Assembly: GCA_001970955.1 (NCBI GenBank)
Contig: MPUH01000603.1
Location: 1 to 43,400, forward strand
Reading direction: 5' to 3'
From: Stentor coeruleus
Lineage: Eukaryota; Ciliophora; Heterotrichea; Heterotrichida; Stentoridae
DNA: 43,400 bases
In this document: one piece after another, positions 34,473 to 43,400 of the stretch
Numbering within the stretch: position 1 is the stretch's first letter
Layout: each line of letters opens with the position of its first letter
Position numbers and translations under genes: made by a program
Notes under the pieces: generated by a model
The model's database searches: none
Seen by the model: only the letters and a program-made list of their open reading frames with translations
What the model was told of the DNA's origin: nothing

Positions 34473-36551
34473 ATGGTGAACTCTCTAAGCACTACCCTCT
34501 TAAACGTTCTCGGTTTATCCTCTCCAAGCCATGTAGAACAAATAATCTCAGATCAAAAAACCCTCCTCAAGCTTCATGAAGCATACGCTTCAACTTTTGA
34601 CTTAACCCCATCTTCCATAACCTTTAACGTAATCAGTGAAAACAACATACAAGCATCAGGATCATTATCCTTAGAAAGTCTTAATAATTCTACAGCACAA
34701 ACTCTTTGGCTTCGTTGCAAAGATGCCTCTACAAGTTCAAGAGATATCAAAATCAAAATAACCGTCATAAAAAACATTAGTGAAGGTCGTAACGATGAAT
34801 GTCCATACTTAGCACTTTTATCTTCAGGTAAAGCAGATGACTTAATATCAAAAAGACTTGAAGAACGTCTTCAGAAATGTGAGAAAAAAGTCATGAAAAT
34901 CAATTTCGAACCTGATGCGCCTCCAAGACTAGGAACAGAAGTTAAAATATATGAAGTTGAAAACCTTACAGAACTTGACACTGGACGTTTAGAAGGTATT
35001 GGAGGTGATCAGATAAAAAAACAAGTAAAAATAATATCTGAAGAAGTTAAAAAAATAGGACTAAATCCTGTTCAAGAACATAGGGATGAATTAAGAAATC
35101 AAGTCATTGAAAGGACTTCCCAACAACAGGATTTTGAAAGGTTTACTGAAGATGCGGTATTAGAAGTAACTGAACTTATTAGTGAAATGTGGGAACTTGA
35201 AGAACAGAGAACTAATGTTATGCAGAAAATCATGGATGAAGAAAATAGGATTAGAGAACATCATATAGAAATTGATACTCTTAATGGACAACTTGCAGGA
35301 TTACAAAGGGATATTTTAATGATGAAAGCATTAAGGGTTAGATACAGAGATTTAGAAAACTTGTATACAAGTGAAGAGAGTTTTTTGGAAAATAGTATAA
35401 AAGCAAGAGGAGATTTGGATAAAAAATTCCAAGATGGGAAACATGCTGCAGATACAGTTAGAGGTAAAAATGATAAACTTATAGAAAAACTTCATAATGA
35501 AGCTATGGAATATTATGATAAACTTAAAAGCATTCTTGGAAATGAAAAAGGACTTGTTGAACATAACCAAAACTTGAAAAATGCTCTTTCTGAACTTAAA
35601 GTCAAACTTTCTGATAAAAGCTTAGAAGACTCTCCTGATGTGTCTTTAGCTTCAAATGATAGATATTCTTGTATATCAAAACTACAAACCCTACAAACTG
35701 ATGCTTTTGAGCATGATCAAGAGTCAAAACTCAAATACAAATCTGCTTTAGATCAAAAACATTCTAGTTATGAAGCTCTTATCGGCTTATACAAAGTATT
35801 AGAAAATCAATCTCAATCCTGTTTATCTAAACATTTAGAAAGATATCTAAGTACAAATGAACTAACTTTCTTAGAACAATCATGTTGTATTCAAGGCGAT
35901 ATTTCAAATCTAACTGAATCTTTAACAAAATTCTTAAAGTTTTATGCTACATCAAACAAATCAGCCTTAGGTTATCTTGACAGTACAAGTAGCCAAATCC
36001 TTAAAGAAACTGTGAATATTAAAGATCAATGTAATAAAATAAATGATATAATGAATAATGTTGTTGAAAAAGACTCAGAAGTTGATCATATTAAAGCTGT
36101 TATGGGAGAAATAAAACTCCGCCATCCACCTTTTATTCCAAAACTAGACGACCCAATTGATGTTGCGCTTTTTGAGTTTATAAAATCGTGTGAAGAGCCA
36201 ATTCCCATACCATTTACTAGAGAAGAATCAGGGATTTATCTTTTTGGTACCAAAAGGATATTTTTGAAATTAGAAAATGGGAATATTGTTATTAGGATTG
36301 GTGGTGGGTTTACAAGTATTCAAAATTTTATAGAAGTTTATACGCCTATTGAGTTACAAAGACAAGAAGAAGTTATTGAAGAAACAAATCCACAATTTAG
36401 ATCATCTCAAGCTAGATTTTCTCAATCACCACAAAAAGGTATGTCACCTCAAAGGGCAGTAAGGATTCTTCAAGGTGCAGTAGAAGTTGGGTCTTCTGGG
36501 ACACCATTAAAGTCTACATCTCCATTTAGAAAAACTCCTAGTAAAAAATAA
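34473..36551 (+). CDS. Coiled-coil protein with C-terminal GAR (GAS2-related)-like domain
   Basis: 692 aa. The N-terminal ~110 residues form a beta-rich domain (SSITFNVISENNIQASGSLS, QTLWLRCKD, DIKIKITVIKN). Residues about 110-560 are mainly helical with coiled-coil sections. At about 586-630 there is a block reading YLFGTKRIFLKLENGNIVIR, then IGGGFTSIQNFIEVYTP, which matches the GAR/GAS2 core (strand, then VRVGGGW-x-x-[LI]-x-x-[YF]-[LI]). GAR domains bind microtubules, and versions of this block are common in ciliate cytoskeletal proteins. The tail is Ser/Pro/Lys-rich with many SP and TP sites (SQSPQKGMSPQR, STSPFRKTPSKK). Probably a microtubule- or basal-body-associated protein. No intron. 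Confidence 0.78.
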   Translation: MVNSLSTTLLNVLGLSSPSHVEQIISDQKTLLKLHEAYASTFDLTPSSITFNVISENNIQASGSLSLESLNNSTAQTLWLRCKDASTSSRDIKIKITVIKNISEGRNDECPYLALLSSGKADDLISKRLEERLQKCEKKVMKINFEPDAPPRLGTEVKIYEVENLTELDTGRLEGIGGDQIKKQVKIISEEVKKIGLNPVQEHRDELRNQVIERTSQQQDFERFTEDAVLEVTELISEMWELEEQRTNVMQKIMDEENRIREHHIEIDTLNGQLAGLQRDILMMKALRVRYRDLENLYTSEESFLENSIKARGDLDKKFQDGKHAADTVRGKNDKLIEKLHNEAMEYYDKLKSILGNEKGLVEHNQNLKNALSELKVKLSDKSLEDSPDVSLASNDRYSCISKLQTLQTDAFEHDQESKLKYKSALDQKHSSYEALIGLYKVLENQSQSCLSKHLERYLSTNELTFLEQSCCIQGDISNLTESLTKFLKFYATSNKSALGYLDSTSSQILKETVNIKDQCNKINDIMNNVVEKDSEVDHIKAVMGEIKLRHPPFIPKLDDPIDVALFEFIKSCEEPIPIPFTREESGIYLFGTKRIFLKLENGNIVIRIGGGFTSIQNFIEVYTPIELQRQEEVIEETNPQFRSSQARFSQSPQKGMSPQRAVRILQGAVEVGSSGTPLKSTSPFRKTPSKK

Positions 36552-36630
36552 GCTTTTAAGTTAAAAATTATGACAATTTATGGGTTTAGAAAGGTTTCGA
36601 GGTATTTTTATGTGAGATTTTATTATTAAA

Positions 36631-37086
36631 ATGACTGAAAAGCAAGGGAAATGTGTAGAGATATCTAAAAATCAGGCAATATACGCAGGGGTTTACACAT
36701 TTGCCTTTGTCGGCTTTCCAGTTTTAATCTACAGCAATCAGACTTTGTTCAAGAAATTCTGTGATTTCCATACAAGATTACTTAATTTAAACGCGAAATC
36801 TCCAGGGCAAGTTGTTGGGCTTAGTTTAGTCATGTCAATAATATACACTTCTTTTCTCTGTCCTATATACTACAATGGGCTTTTGCGTATACTTGGCTTG
36901 TCTAAAATTACGGACGTTCATGGCATGATACAAGCATCGGCTGAAAAAACTTATAAAAAGTACCCGAAAATGCACCAAATTGATGAAAAACTCATTTTCC
37001 AGCTTGATAAAACTTTTGGAATTGAAGCCAATCAGACCAAAAAATACATCGACGACTACTTTGGCAATAAATTCACTAAAAAATAA
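36631..37086 (+). CDS. Small membrane protein, two predicted TM helices
   Basis: 151 aa, not recognised. Two hydrophobic segments stand out, about residues 16-35 (AIYAGVYTFAFVGFPVLIYS) and 60-85 (QVVGLSLVMSIIYTSFLCPI), joined by a basic loop. The C-terminal ~65 residues are soluble and charged. There is no cleavable signal peptide; the first helix starts after 15 polar residues, so it would serve as a signal anchor. The gene lies only 79 nt after the GAR-like gene on the same strand, the shortest tandem spacing in the window, with the 3' C-poor flank running straight into its start. Function unknown. Confidence 0.72.
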   Translation: MTEKQGKCVEISKNQAIYAGVYTFAFVGFPVLIYSNQTLFKKFCDFHTRLLNLNAKSPGQVVGLSLVMSIIYTSFLCPIYYNGLLRILGLSKITDVHGMIQASAEKTYKKYPKMHQIDEKLIFQLDKTFGIEANQTKKYIDDYFGNKFTKK

Positions 37087-37652
37087 CTATCTTTATTAGC
37101 TATCATACTATAAACTTATATAAATTCTATGTTTATAAATGGTTGGAGATGCAAAAAAAAGAGTTCTATTTAAATTAGAAGCTCAAGAATATAAGTGAAT
37201 ATTTAATTGTGGGAGATTATTTTGTTGGCAAATTTTTATTAGTAGATATTTTTTTTAGAACTCGAAATAAAGATCTTGTAGAAGATATTATTGTGTAGAT
37301 TATCAGTTAAATGAATATATAAATTTATTGAATTATCTTATTCATTAGTTATTTTCATCATTAATATTTGACTAGATTACAAATTATATGTAAAATTCTA
37401 AGGCTTCAGCTAAAAACAATATGGATGCATATGACCATAACTCCTGTATTTAAGTTTTTGTGATTAGATATTTTGCCAAGAAAATATTTGATGCTAGAAT
37501 ATTTATTCTTTTGAGAATACACTATAAATTATATTCAAATATAATTAATTTATGTTTCATATACTAATTTTCCAAAAGATCTAAAGCACTAAAATATCAT
37601 ATACTAAAAAATAATACAACTAATTACCCATAAATCATAATTTGATTTTATA
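37087..37652. other. Tandem spacer
   Basis: 566 nt. C-poor on the plus strand to about 37340, then AT-rich, then G-poor for the last ~100 nt. Nothing else seen. Confidence 0.65.
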
Positions 37653-38840
37653 ATGGAAACCACTTCAAAAAATAATCAAAAGCACGACCCTGAAAACAAT
37701 CTGAACACAAAAGGCTTAGAAATCATAGATAAAAACCCTTTATCATATAACCTAAGCGATAGATTTCACAAAGATTCAGATAAATTTGAGGATCAAGAAC
37801 AAGATCTCGATCCGTTTACAACAAAAAGCATAAAAAACGAACAAGATTTTCAAAATATACCAATAAATATCTCTTCACCAAAACAAGAATTAATTGAAAA
37901 TGATGAAAGCAATCTAAACAGTATACAAAAGCGCCTCCAATCAGCTGAAAAAGAAAAGAACGAAGTTGAGATAATGCTTGAAAAAGTTAAAGATTCAATT
38001 CTAGGGATAGACACTTTAGAAAACTATAGTGAATCATATAGAAAACCAAACCTAAAAGATAAAAATGATACTGTAGCCAAACATGAAGAAGCAAAAAAAA
38101 GAAGTGAATTAACTAACCAGAAACTAAAACTTTATAGAGAAGACCAAAAACGTCGAGAAATTGCATTAACACAAGAGCTTAAAAAAATAAACAAACGAAT
38201 AATAAAAGAACAAAAACTTTTAAAAGAACAAAAAGCTAAAGAAAAAGAACAAAAAAATGAAGAGTACATGGCCGAGCTTGAAAAAATGAAAGAGAAAAAA
38301 GCAAAGCGTAAATCAGAACTTGAAGAAATAAAAAAACGTCAACAAGAACTTGATAATATTAAAAATACGAAACCGCTTTATATGAGAATTGAAGAACGTT
38401 ATAAGACTGAAATTGAGAAATTTGAAGCAAAAAAATATAAAGAATCTAAAAACAATCAAGGATTTAGTCCAATAAGGATGATGGATATAATGGACCATGC
38501 TAAATGGTATGATGATATAAAAAATGAACACAAAAAAAGAGTTGAAAGAGAAATGCAACTTCGATCTATGGGGGATAAAACAAAGTCAAATAATAATTTA
38601 ACAAGTGCATGGACTGCTAAGATTATTGATGATGATAAACGTATGAAAACTGAACTAACAAGGGCGAGCCAAGAAAGGTTGAATTTAATAGAGAAGAAAA
38701 CAAAATATGCAGATTTTGTTAAAGAACTGTTTAAACCTACGATTGATAGATTGAAAAGACAGGAAACTGGAGATTTGGGGAATAATAAATGCGAACAGCG
38801 ATGCCGTTCTAATAGTCATAGATCTCCAGTAAATGACTAA
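37653..38840 (+). CDS. Coiled-coil protein, Lys/Glu rich
   Basis: 395 aa. The N-terminal ~85 residues are polar and probably disordered. Residues about 88-235 form a very charged single helix or coiled coil (KKINKRIIKEQKLLKEQKAK and similar). The following conserved-looking part contains KPLYMRIEERYKTEIEKFE, MMDIMDHAKWYDDIKNEHKK and KYADFVKELFKPTID, with more aromatic residues and likely helical folding. I do not recognise a family; the style fits ciliary or basal-body coiled-coil proteins, but that is only a guess from composition. Start context ATTTTATAATG. It converges on the second MORN gene 160 nt away. Confidence 0.73.
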   Translation: METTSKNNQKHDPENNLNTKGLEIIDKNPLSYNLSDRFHKDSDKFEDQEQDLDPFTTKSIKNEQDFQNIPINISSPKQELIENDESNLNSIQKRLQSAEKEKNEVEIMLEKVKDSILGIDTLENYSESYRKPNLKDKNDTVAKHEEAKKRSELTNQKLKLYREDQKRREIALTQELKKINKRIIKEQKLLKEQKAKEKEQKNEEYMAELEKMKEKKAKRKSELEEIKKRQQELDNIKNTKPLYMRIEERYKTEIEKFEAKKYKESKNNQGFSPIRMMDIMDHAKWYDDIKNEHKKRVEREMQLRSMGDKTKSNNNLTSAWTAKIIDDDKRMKTELTRASQERLNLIEKKTKYADFVKELFKPTIDRLKRQETGDLGNNKCEQRCRSNSHRSPVND

Positions 38841-39000
38841 CTATAAAAAGAAAGTTTTTATTAATTAATAGCAATACTCATATTAAACCCATCACAATAT
38901 TACAAACCATATCCAGTTTATAATTTCACTTACTAAAAAACCTATTAAATCCTTCCTCATAAAAAACTCTTTCCTCACAACTTAAAAAAATTACATCAAA

Positions 39001-39969
39001 TTAATCCAACCGATCACTGATAATTTTTCCATTAGCATATTCACAATTGATTTTTTTCCCATTAGGGAAAATAATAAGCCCAGATCCATGACGTAAACCT
39101 TCAACCCAATTCCCTTGAAAAGTTTTTCCATCAGTAGTAGTCAATACCCCAGGTCCATGTTCTTTTCCATCCTTAAATCCACCAATATAAATTTTTCCAT
39201 CATCCCATTTAAGTGACCCATGTCCTGACATTTTATTTTCAAACATCTCCCCTGTATATTTTCTCCCATCACTCCAAGTATAATTCCCATTACCATGCAT
39301 AAACCCTTTAAAAAATTCTCCTTCATAAATATCATCAGCTGAAATAAACCTTCCCCTTCCATGTTTAAATCCATTTAAAAACTTCCCTTCATATCTACTA
39401 TTGTCAACATCAATCGAAACCCCATATCCATATTTTTCATCATTTTCCCAATTACCTTCATATCTATACCCATCTGGACGTGTTTCAATACCATATCCAC
39501 ATTTTTTCCCATTTTTCCATGACCCTTCATACTTAACTCCATAATTAAAAAGGTAAATCCCAATACCACTTGGATAATCGTCTTCCCAATCTCCTTCATA
39601 AATGTCTTTATTTGCATAGATTTTACAACCTTTACCATGACGTTTGTCGTTACGCCAAAAACCTTCATATCGAACACCATTTGCCCAGACTTGGATTCCA
39701 AAACCTTCTCTTAAACCATTTTTGTACTCCCCACGATATAAAGAACCATCTGGATATTCTTTTGTATCCCCAAGCCTTCCTAAACAGATGCTTGGGAAAC
39801 TTTGATATTCTGATGAGTTTTTATAATTATAAGTTATAGGCATGGTTGATTGTATATTTGATGGAACGTTGATTGGCGATTTTTGCATTGAGCAAGGATT
39901 AAAGTCATCTTTAAGACGTAAATCATCTTCATCAATAATTTCTTGAACACATGAGCATCTTGATCCCAT
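39001..39969 (-). CDS. MORN-repeat protein with N-terminal acylation motif
   Basis: 322 aa. It opens MGSRCSC, again with Gly2 for myristoylation and Cys5/Cys7 for palmitoylation. Residues about 75-310 hold ten MORN units of ~23 residues plus a partial last one (pattern YEGxWxNxxxxGxG, e.g. RYEGFWRNDKRHGKG). Unit 6 is one residue short (ISADD). There is no IQ motif between the N-terminus and the array, unlike the paralogue at 4903-6000. The expected role is a membrane-attached scaffold at the cell cortex; no enzyme domain is fused. Long frames on the other strand and in other minus frames here are repeat shadows. Confidence 0.9.
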   Translation of the reverse strand: MGSRCSCVQEIIDEDDLRLKDDFNPCSMQKSPINVPSNIQSTMPITYNYKNSSEYQSFPSICLGRLGDTKEYPDGSLYRGEYKNGLREGFGIQVWANGVRYEGFWRNDKRHGKGCKIYANKDIYEGDWEDDYPSGIGIYLFNYGVKYEGSWKNGKKCGYGIETRPDGYRYEGNWENDEKYGYGVSIDVDNSRYEGKFLNGFKHGRGRFISADDIYEGEFFKGFMHGNGNYTWSDGRKYTGEMFENKMSGHGSLKWDDGKIYIGGFKDGKEHGPGVLTTTDGKTFQGNWVEGLRHGSGLIIFPNGKKINCEYANGKIISDRLD

Positions 39970-40156
39970 AAAAGTTATTATTTACTTAGAAACTTATGCT
40001 AATGAAAGATTTTATGAAGAATTTTCGGTTTTTAGGTTTTAAATTGTATAGATGATATTTGTAAATAATATAAAGGAGAATTTTATTTCATATAGATTAT
40101 CTTAGTATTTGTGCTGATCTATATCAACAAGTTTTAATAAAAAGTAATCAATAATA

Positions 40157-41511
40157 ATGGCAATGAACTGTAGGCTAGTTCTAATAATCCTTGGAATGTT
40201 TCTAAGTAACTCAGTAGAAACTATTTAGGTTGCAGGAACTATAAGCATAACAGGGACTATTGCTCCATATCTCCTTTCATATTTTTACAACAAAGATCAA
40301 TCAGTTCAGCTTTCAACTATCCTATCAAGTTCTTTTATTTCAATAGGTATCCAATACTCATCTTTTTATATACTATCCTTACTATCTCGTAAATACCCTG
40401 AAATTTTACTTATGATTATCCCTTTAACAGTTTCTTCAATAAGCCTTTTCTTTTTATCATATACAGAAAATGCTTATTGTTTTATGTCTGTTTATGGTAT
40501 TATCATGGGAATATATGGTTCTTGTATGTGCTACCCTGCAGTTTGGATAGGTACTCGAAGTATGCCTCAAGAAATGCGAGGTGTAGGTATTGGTATTGGT
40601 CTTTCCAGTTATGGAATAGCACCTTTTATATATGGTTTTATATTCACATGTTTAATAAATCCTGATAATCAGCCTCCAACAAGGACAATATCTTATGGTG
40701 ATGAGGAATTAAAACTCTTTGATGAAAGTGTATATTCAAGACTTCCTTATACAATAAGGATCTTAAGTATTATTTTATTTATAGTTGGAGCTATTTCTAT
40801 TGCACTTATTTATGATAAAAGTCATAATACATTAAGAAGTACTTATACTTTAACTTNCATAATACATTAAGAAGTACTTATACTTTAACTTTAAAACAGT
40901 TACTAAAATTGTATAATTTTTGGTATTTATTTGTGCTTGTGATATTAAGGATGCTGATTTTTATGTTTCAGATTAATGTTTATAAATCTGTTGGACTTTT
41001 GTATATTAATGATGATTTTTATTTAGCTTATGTTGGTGGAGTTGGATTTATGTTATCAGCTTTGATTAGGGTATTTGTAGGTAAGCTTCTTGATAAATAT
41101 CAATGGCATTATGTTAGCTTTGTATTAGCAAGTATTGAGCTAATTTTGATTCTTGTTTATTATTATAGCTTACCTTATAAGTCATTATATGCTGTTGTAA
41201 CTATTTTATTATTAGCAGTTTCTGGTGGATCTTATCTTACATTATGGATTTTGACTGATAAAGTTTTTGTAGATGATAAATGGGCCTTTTCAATAGTTTC
41301 GCTTGGAGGAATAGTTTCTATTTTTACAGTAGTTGTTATGACTGGATCAATCATTCCTGTATTGTTTATTTAGTTGATAGGATATGAATTTACTTTTGCA
41401 CTTATTGCTGGAATTCAAATGGCATCATTAATTCTTATAGCTAATGTTCCGATGTTGTTTAACCGTCAACCATCCAAGTCTAAATTATTAGAAGGTAGTA
41501 ATAATAGTTAA
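40157..41511 (+). CDS. Major facilitator superfamily transporter with two 15-nt introns
   Basis: Exons 40157-40213, 40229-41358 and 41374-41511. With both introns removed and one copy of the overlap around N40857 dropped, the coding length is 1290 nt (429 aa plus stop), normal for MFS. The protein starts MAMNCRLVLIILGMFLSNS, continues VAGTISITGTIAPYLLSYFY, and shows about eleven to twelve hydrophobic segments in two halves. The first half includes MSVYGIIMGIYGSCMCYP and GVGIGIGLSSYGIAPFIYGF; a central loop (NPDNQPP to STYTLTLKQLLKLYN) is followed by the second half (YVGGVGFMLSALIRVFVGKL with LLDKY as the MFS loop equivalent, LLLAVSGGSYLTLWILTDKV). The substrate is unknown; the general look is of the monocarboxylate/oxalate-formate-antiporter or nodulin-like branch. 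Without splicing the gene would look like a pseudogene with three breaks. Confidence 0.88.
40214..40228 (+). other. 15-nt intron 1 of the MFS gene
   Basis: GTAGAAACTATTTAG, phase 0, ending in an in-frame TAG. Removal joins MFLSNS to VAGTISITG and links the first Met to the transporter. Confidence 0.9.
40823..40891. repeat. Contig-overlap duplication around N40857 (34 nt x 2)
   Basis: 40823-40856 equals 40858-40891 with one N between. Dropping one copy joins STYTLT to LKQLLKLYNFWY and restores the MFS frame. Confidence 0.92.
41359..41373 (+). other. 15-nt intron 2 of the MFS gene
   Basis: GTATTGTTTATTTAG, phase 0, ending in an in-frame TAG. Removal joins TGSIIP to LIGYEFTFALIAG, which supplies the last membrane helix. 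Confidence 0.92.
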
Positions 41512-41706
41512 GTTTATTTCATTCTAAGCGTTAAATCTCTGTAAAAAAATAATTTTATTTAAACTTGGGAAAATTGAATTATCTTTATAATTATATACAA
41601 CTAAAATCTTTATTTAACTTGTGAGGATATCAAGTAAATTGATTATCAAAATATAAATAGAAAACACAAATTTTCCAAATAGGATTAAATATGTTTTATA
41701 TAAACT

Positions 41707-43400
41707 ATGATAAATAACCTTGATTTAATTAGAACTTTTAAACAAGAAAATCAATTGGAAAGAAATTTACTACGTCCTATAACAGCAACAATTAGTGTGC
41801 TTTCTTTTATAGAAAATAATCGACAATTGAATAAAAATCTTGATAAAACACGAGATCCTTTAATAAAATCTATGGAATCCTTAAAAAAACCTAAACTATG
41901 TAAAATTTCTTGCCCTGATAAACAAATAAAAGCTATGCTAATCAATTTAGATAGAATAACAAGAAATGCTATGTATGGGCAAAAAAGAGCTGAGCTTACA
42001 GAAAATGAAATAATATCTGTTGAGCTATTGCCTGGAGAATCACAGTTAGCTTATGTAAATGTAAGAGGTAAGATGTGTCCTCTTAATATTATGATAGAAA
42101 AATCTTCAGGAGGGGCTTTAGAAATTTATGTTTCGAAAAAAATCAAAGAACCTACAGCGAATTTAAATGATGAGACATTCACAAGCGATTACATAAGAAT
42201 AACTGACAAATTATTTTTTTTTGTAATAGACTTCGTAGCTTTAAATTTTACTGCAATTAAAGAAACAAGATTTACTGTCAGAATAAAATTCGGCCTTCCC
42301 GAAGTTAAAAAGAAGAAAATAGAAAGCACAATATCCGTACCATCAATCAAAACACTAAACAAAACTCATATATCAATAAATATTCCACTAAAAAAACCCC
42401 CTGAAAAAAACTTTATCAAAATAAATCAANAAAAAAACCCCCTGAAAAAAACTTTATCAAAATAAATCAAACAGTAACTTCAATCAAAACCCCAAAAAAT
42501 CTAAAAGAAGCTGAAAAAAAACGAAACATCGTAAAAGAAAGATATCGAAACATACAAATAAAAATTAAAGAAAAAAACAGTCTCTTCATTAAAAAAAATG
42601 ACATAAGGTTCGGTGCTGAAAATAAAGGTATAGAAATTCTAGATATTTTAAAACATAAAAGAAATTTCGAAAAGTTTTGGATTGCTTTAACTTATCTTGG
42701 AAAATCTTTATTATTTATTAAAAACAAAATAAAAATATCAAGGAGTAGCAAACTCGATAGGATTTTGAAAATGAATGCAGCAAGAAAAATCCAAAGACGT
42801 TATCAAAAGAATCTTAAGAAAAATCCTATAAAGAATAAAATTGAAGCTATTATGGTTAGTTCGCTAAAGTATTTTTTTAAGCATTCAAAATTTATAAGAT
42901 ATTTTACATTTGAAAAAGTTTATAATTGTATCAAAGACTCTGCTAAAAATAAAATCGTTTTAACCAAGTTTAATAGTTTTTTCAGAAAAGTAAAGTTGAT
43001 TCAAATACAGTTTAGGGATTATTCAATCACAAATCAAATAAGAATTCAAGAACTTGAAGAAGTTTGGATGTTAACACTTACAGCAAAGATAGAGAAAATA
43101 AATACTATAAAGAAAAAACCTAAGAAATGGAAGAAAAAAATGCTTGAAAAATATTCTTCAATTGATGAAGACGCAAAAACTAAAGTTATAAATGAATATT
43201 TAACAAATATTAAAAAGAGATATTTGGATAAAGTAAAGGAGCACAATATAAGAAAACATGAAAGAAAATTTTCTTTAGAACAAAAAAAGAAGATTCTTGA
43301 GTCTGAGCTTGATATTCTTGGTTATATGTTTCCTCCTCAATTCGAATATATACCTAATAATAGAGAAATGATGGATTTAATTGACTCTATAGTTGGAGGC
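41707..43400 (+). CDS. Hypothetical IQ-motif protein (3' end cut by window)
   Basis: Open from the Met at 41707, which follows directly on an in-frame TAA, to the window end once one copy of the overlap around N42430 is dropped; at least 550 aa. Without that correction it appears to stop at 42465. Residues about 85-200 form a beta-rich domain (NEIISVELLPGESQLAYVNV, GALEIYVSKKI, KLFFFVIDFVALNF, TRFTVRIKFG), resembling the pre-peptidase-like or C2-like sandwich common in ciliate proteins. The rest is basic and helical, with an IQ-type motif (AARKIQRRYQKNLKK) that may bind calmodulin or centrin, and a second weaker one (KLIQIQFRDYSITNQIR). The last part reads LDILGYMFPPQFEYIPNN. No membrane segment. 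Not recognised as a named family. Confidence 0.75.
42390..42470. repeat. Contig-overlap duplication around N42430 (40 nt x 2)
   Basis: 42390-42429 equals 42431-42470, with one N between. Its removal extends the IQ-motif gene to the window end. Confidence 0.92.

Noticed and set aside
40157-41511. MFS transporter as a broken pseudogene
   Set aside because: The two stop codons lie in 15-nt introns and the third break is an N-joint duplicate; the corrected frame is complete and of family length.
2716-42470. Direct repeats around single Ns as transposon target duplications or recombination sites
   Set aside because: All have an N exactly between the copies, various lengths (34-108 nt), no insert, and their removal restores genes.

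Overview
The window is AT-rich, gene-dense nuclear DNA of a ciliate, most likely Stentor (a heterotrich). Three things point there. First, the genes are nearly intronless, but two of them need removal of exactly 15 nt (GTA-N6-ATTTAG) to continue the protein; 15-nt spliceosomal introns are a known feature of heterotrichs. Second, the code is standard: TAA, TAG and TGA all act as stops and Trp is TGG inside conserved domains, which argues against Blepharisma (TGA=Trp) and the TAA/TAG=Gln ciliates. Third, the gene set is rich in MORN, coiled-coil, kinase, K+ channel and zinc-knuckle proteins. I recognise 25 genes, two cut by the window ends. I see no tRNA, rRNA, transposon, CRISPR array or virus-like block.

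Layout. 1-7.4 kb: C-terminus of a HECT ubiquitin ligase, casein kinase 1, an F-x-P repeat protein, a 15 x 7-nt microsatellite, UDP-GlcNAc pyrophosphorylase (UAP1), an acylated-looking MORN protein and ribosomal protein L11/uL5. 7.8-16.1 kb: a Cys-rich RING-like protein, a Polo-like kinase, a cyclic-nucleotide-binding K+ channel with a C-terminal zinc knuckle, and an unknown basic protein. 16.4-23.3 kb: a C2/coiled-coil protein, a long coiled-coil protein, an unknown 213-aa protein, and a 604-aa protein whose C-terminus looks like a truncated globin. 23.9-31.2 kb: an AZUL-HECT (UBE3A-like) ligase with one 15-nt intron, a disordered 900-aa protein and a coiled-coil protein. 31.3-43.4 kb: a GIY-YIG/zinc-knuckle protein, a Kelch protein, a GAR-like coiled-coil protein, a small membrane protein, another coiled-coil protein, a second acylated-looking MORN protein, an MFS transporter with two 15-nt introns, and the start of an IQ-motif protein. 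The genes look independently transcribed; there is no operon structure, and the themes are cytoskeleton/cortex, signalling and ubiquitin.

Two window-wide patterns matter to a reader. (1) Seven single N bases each sit between two near-identical direct copies of 34-108 nt. These are unmerged contig overlaps, not biology; they split or corrupt six genes, which become continuous when one copy is dropped. (2) Spacers show a consistent strand asymmetry: on the coding strand the DNA just upstream of start codons is G-poor, and the DNA just downstream of stop codons is C-poor. The switch point inside a spacer tracks gene orientation in tandem, convergent and divergent pairs. No single clearly new multi-gene system is visible; the most notable items are the ultra-short introns, the globin fusion, the non-canonical Polo-box and the zinc-knuckle proteins.
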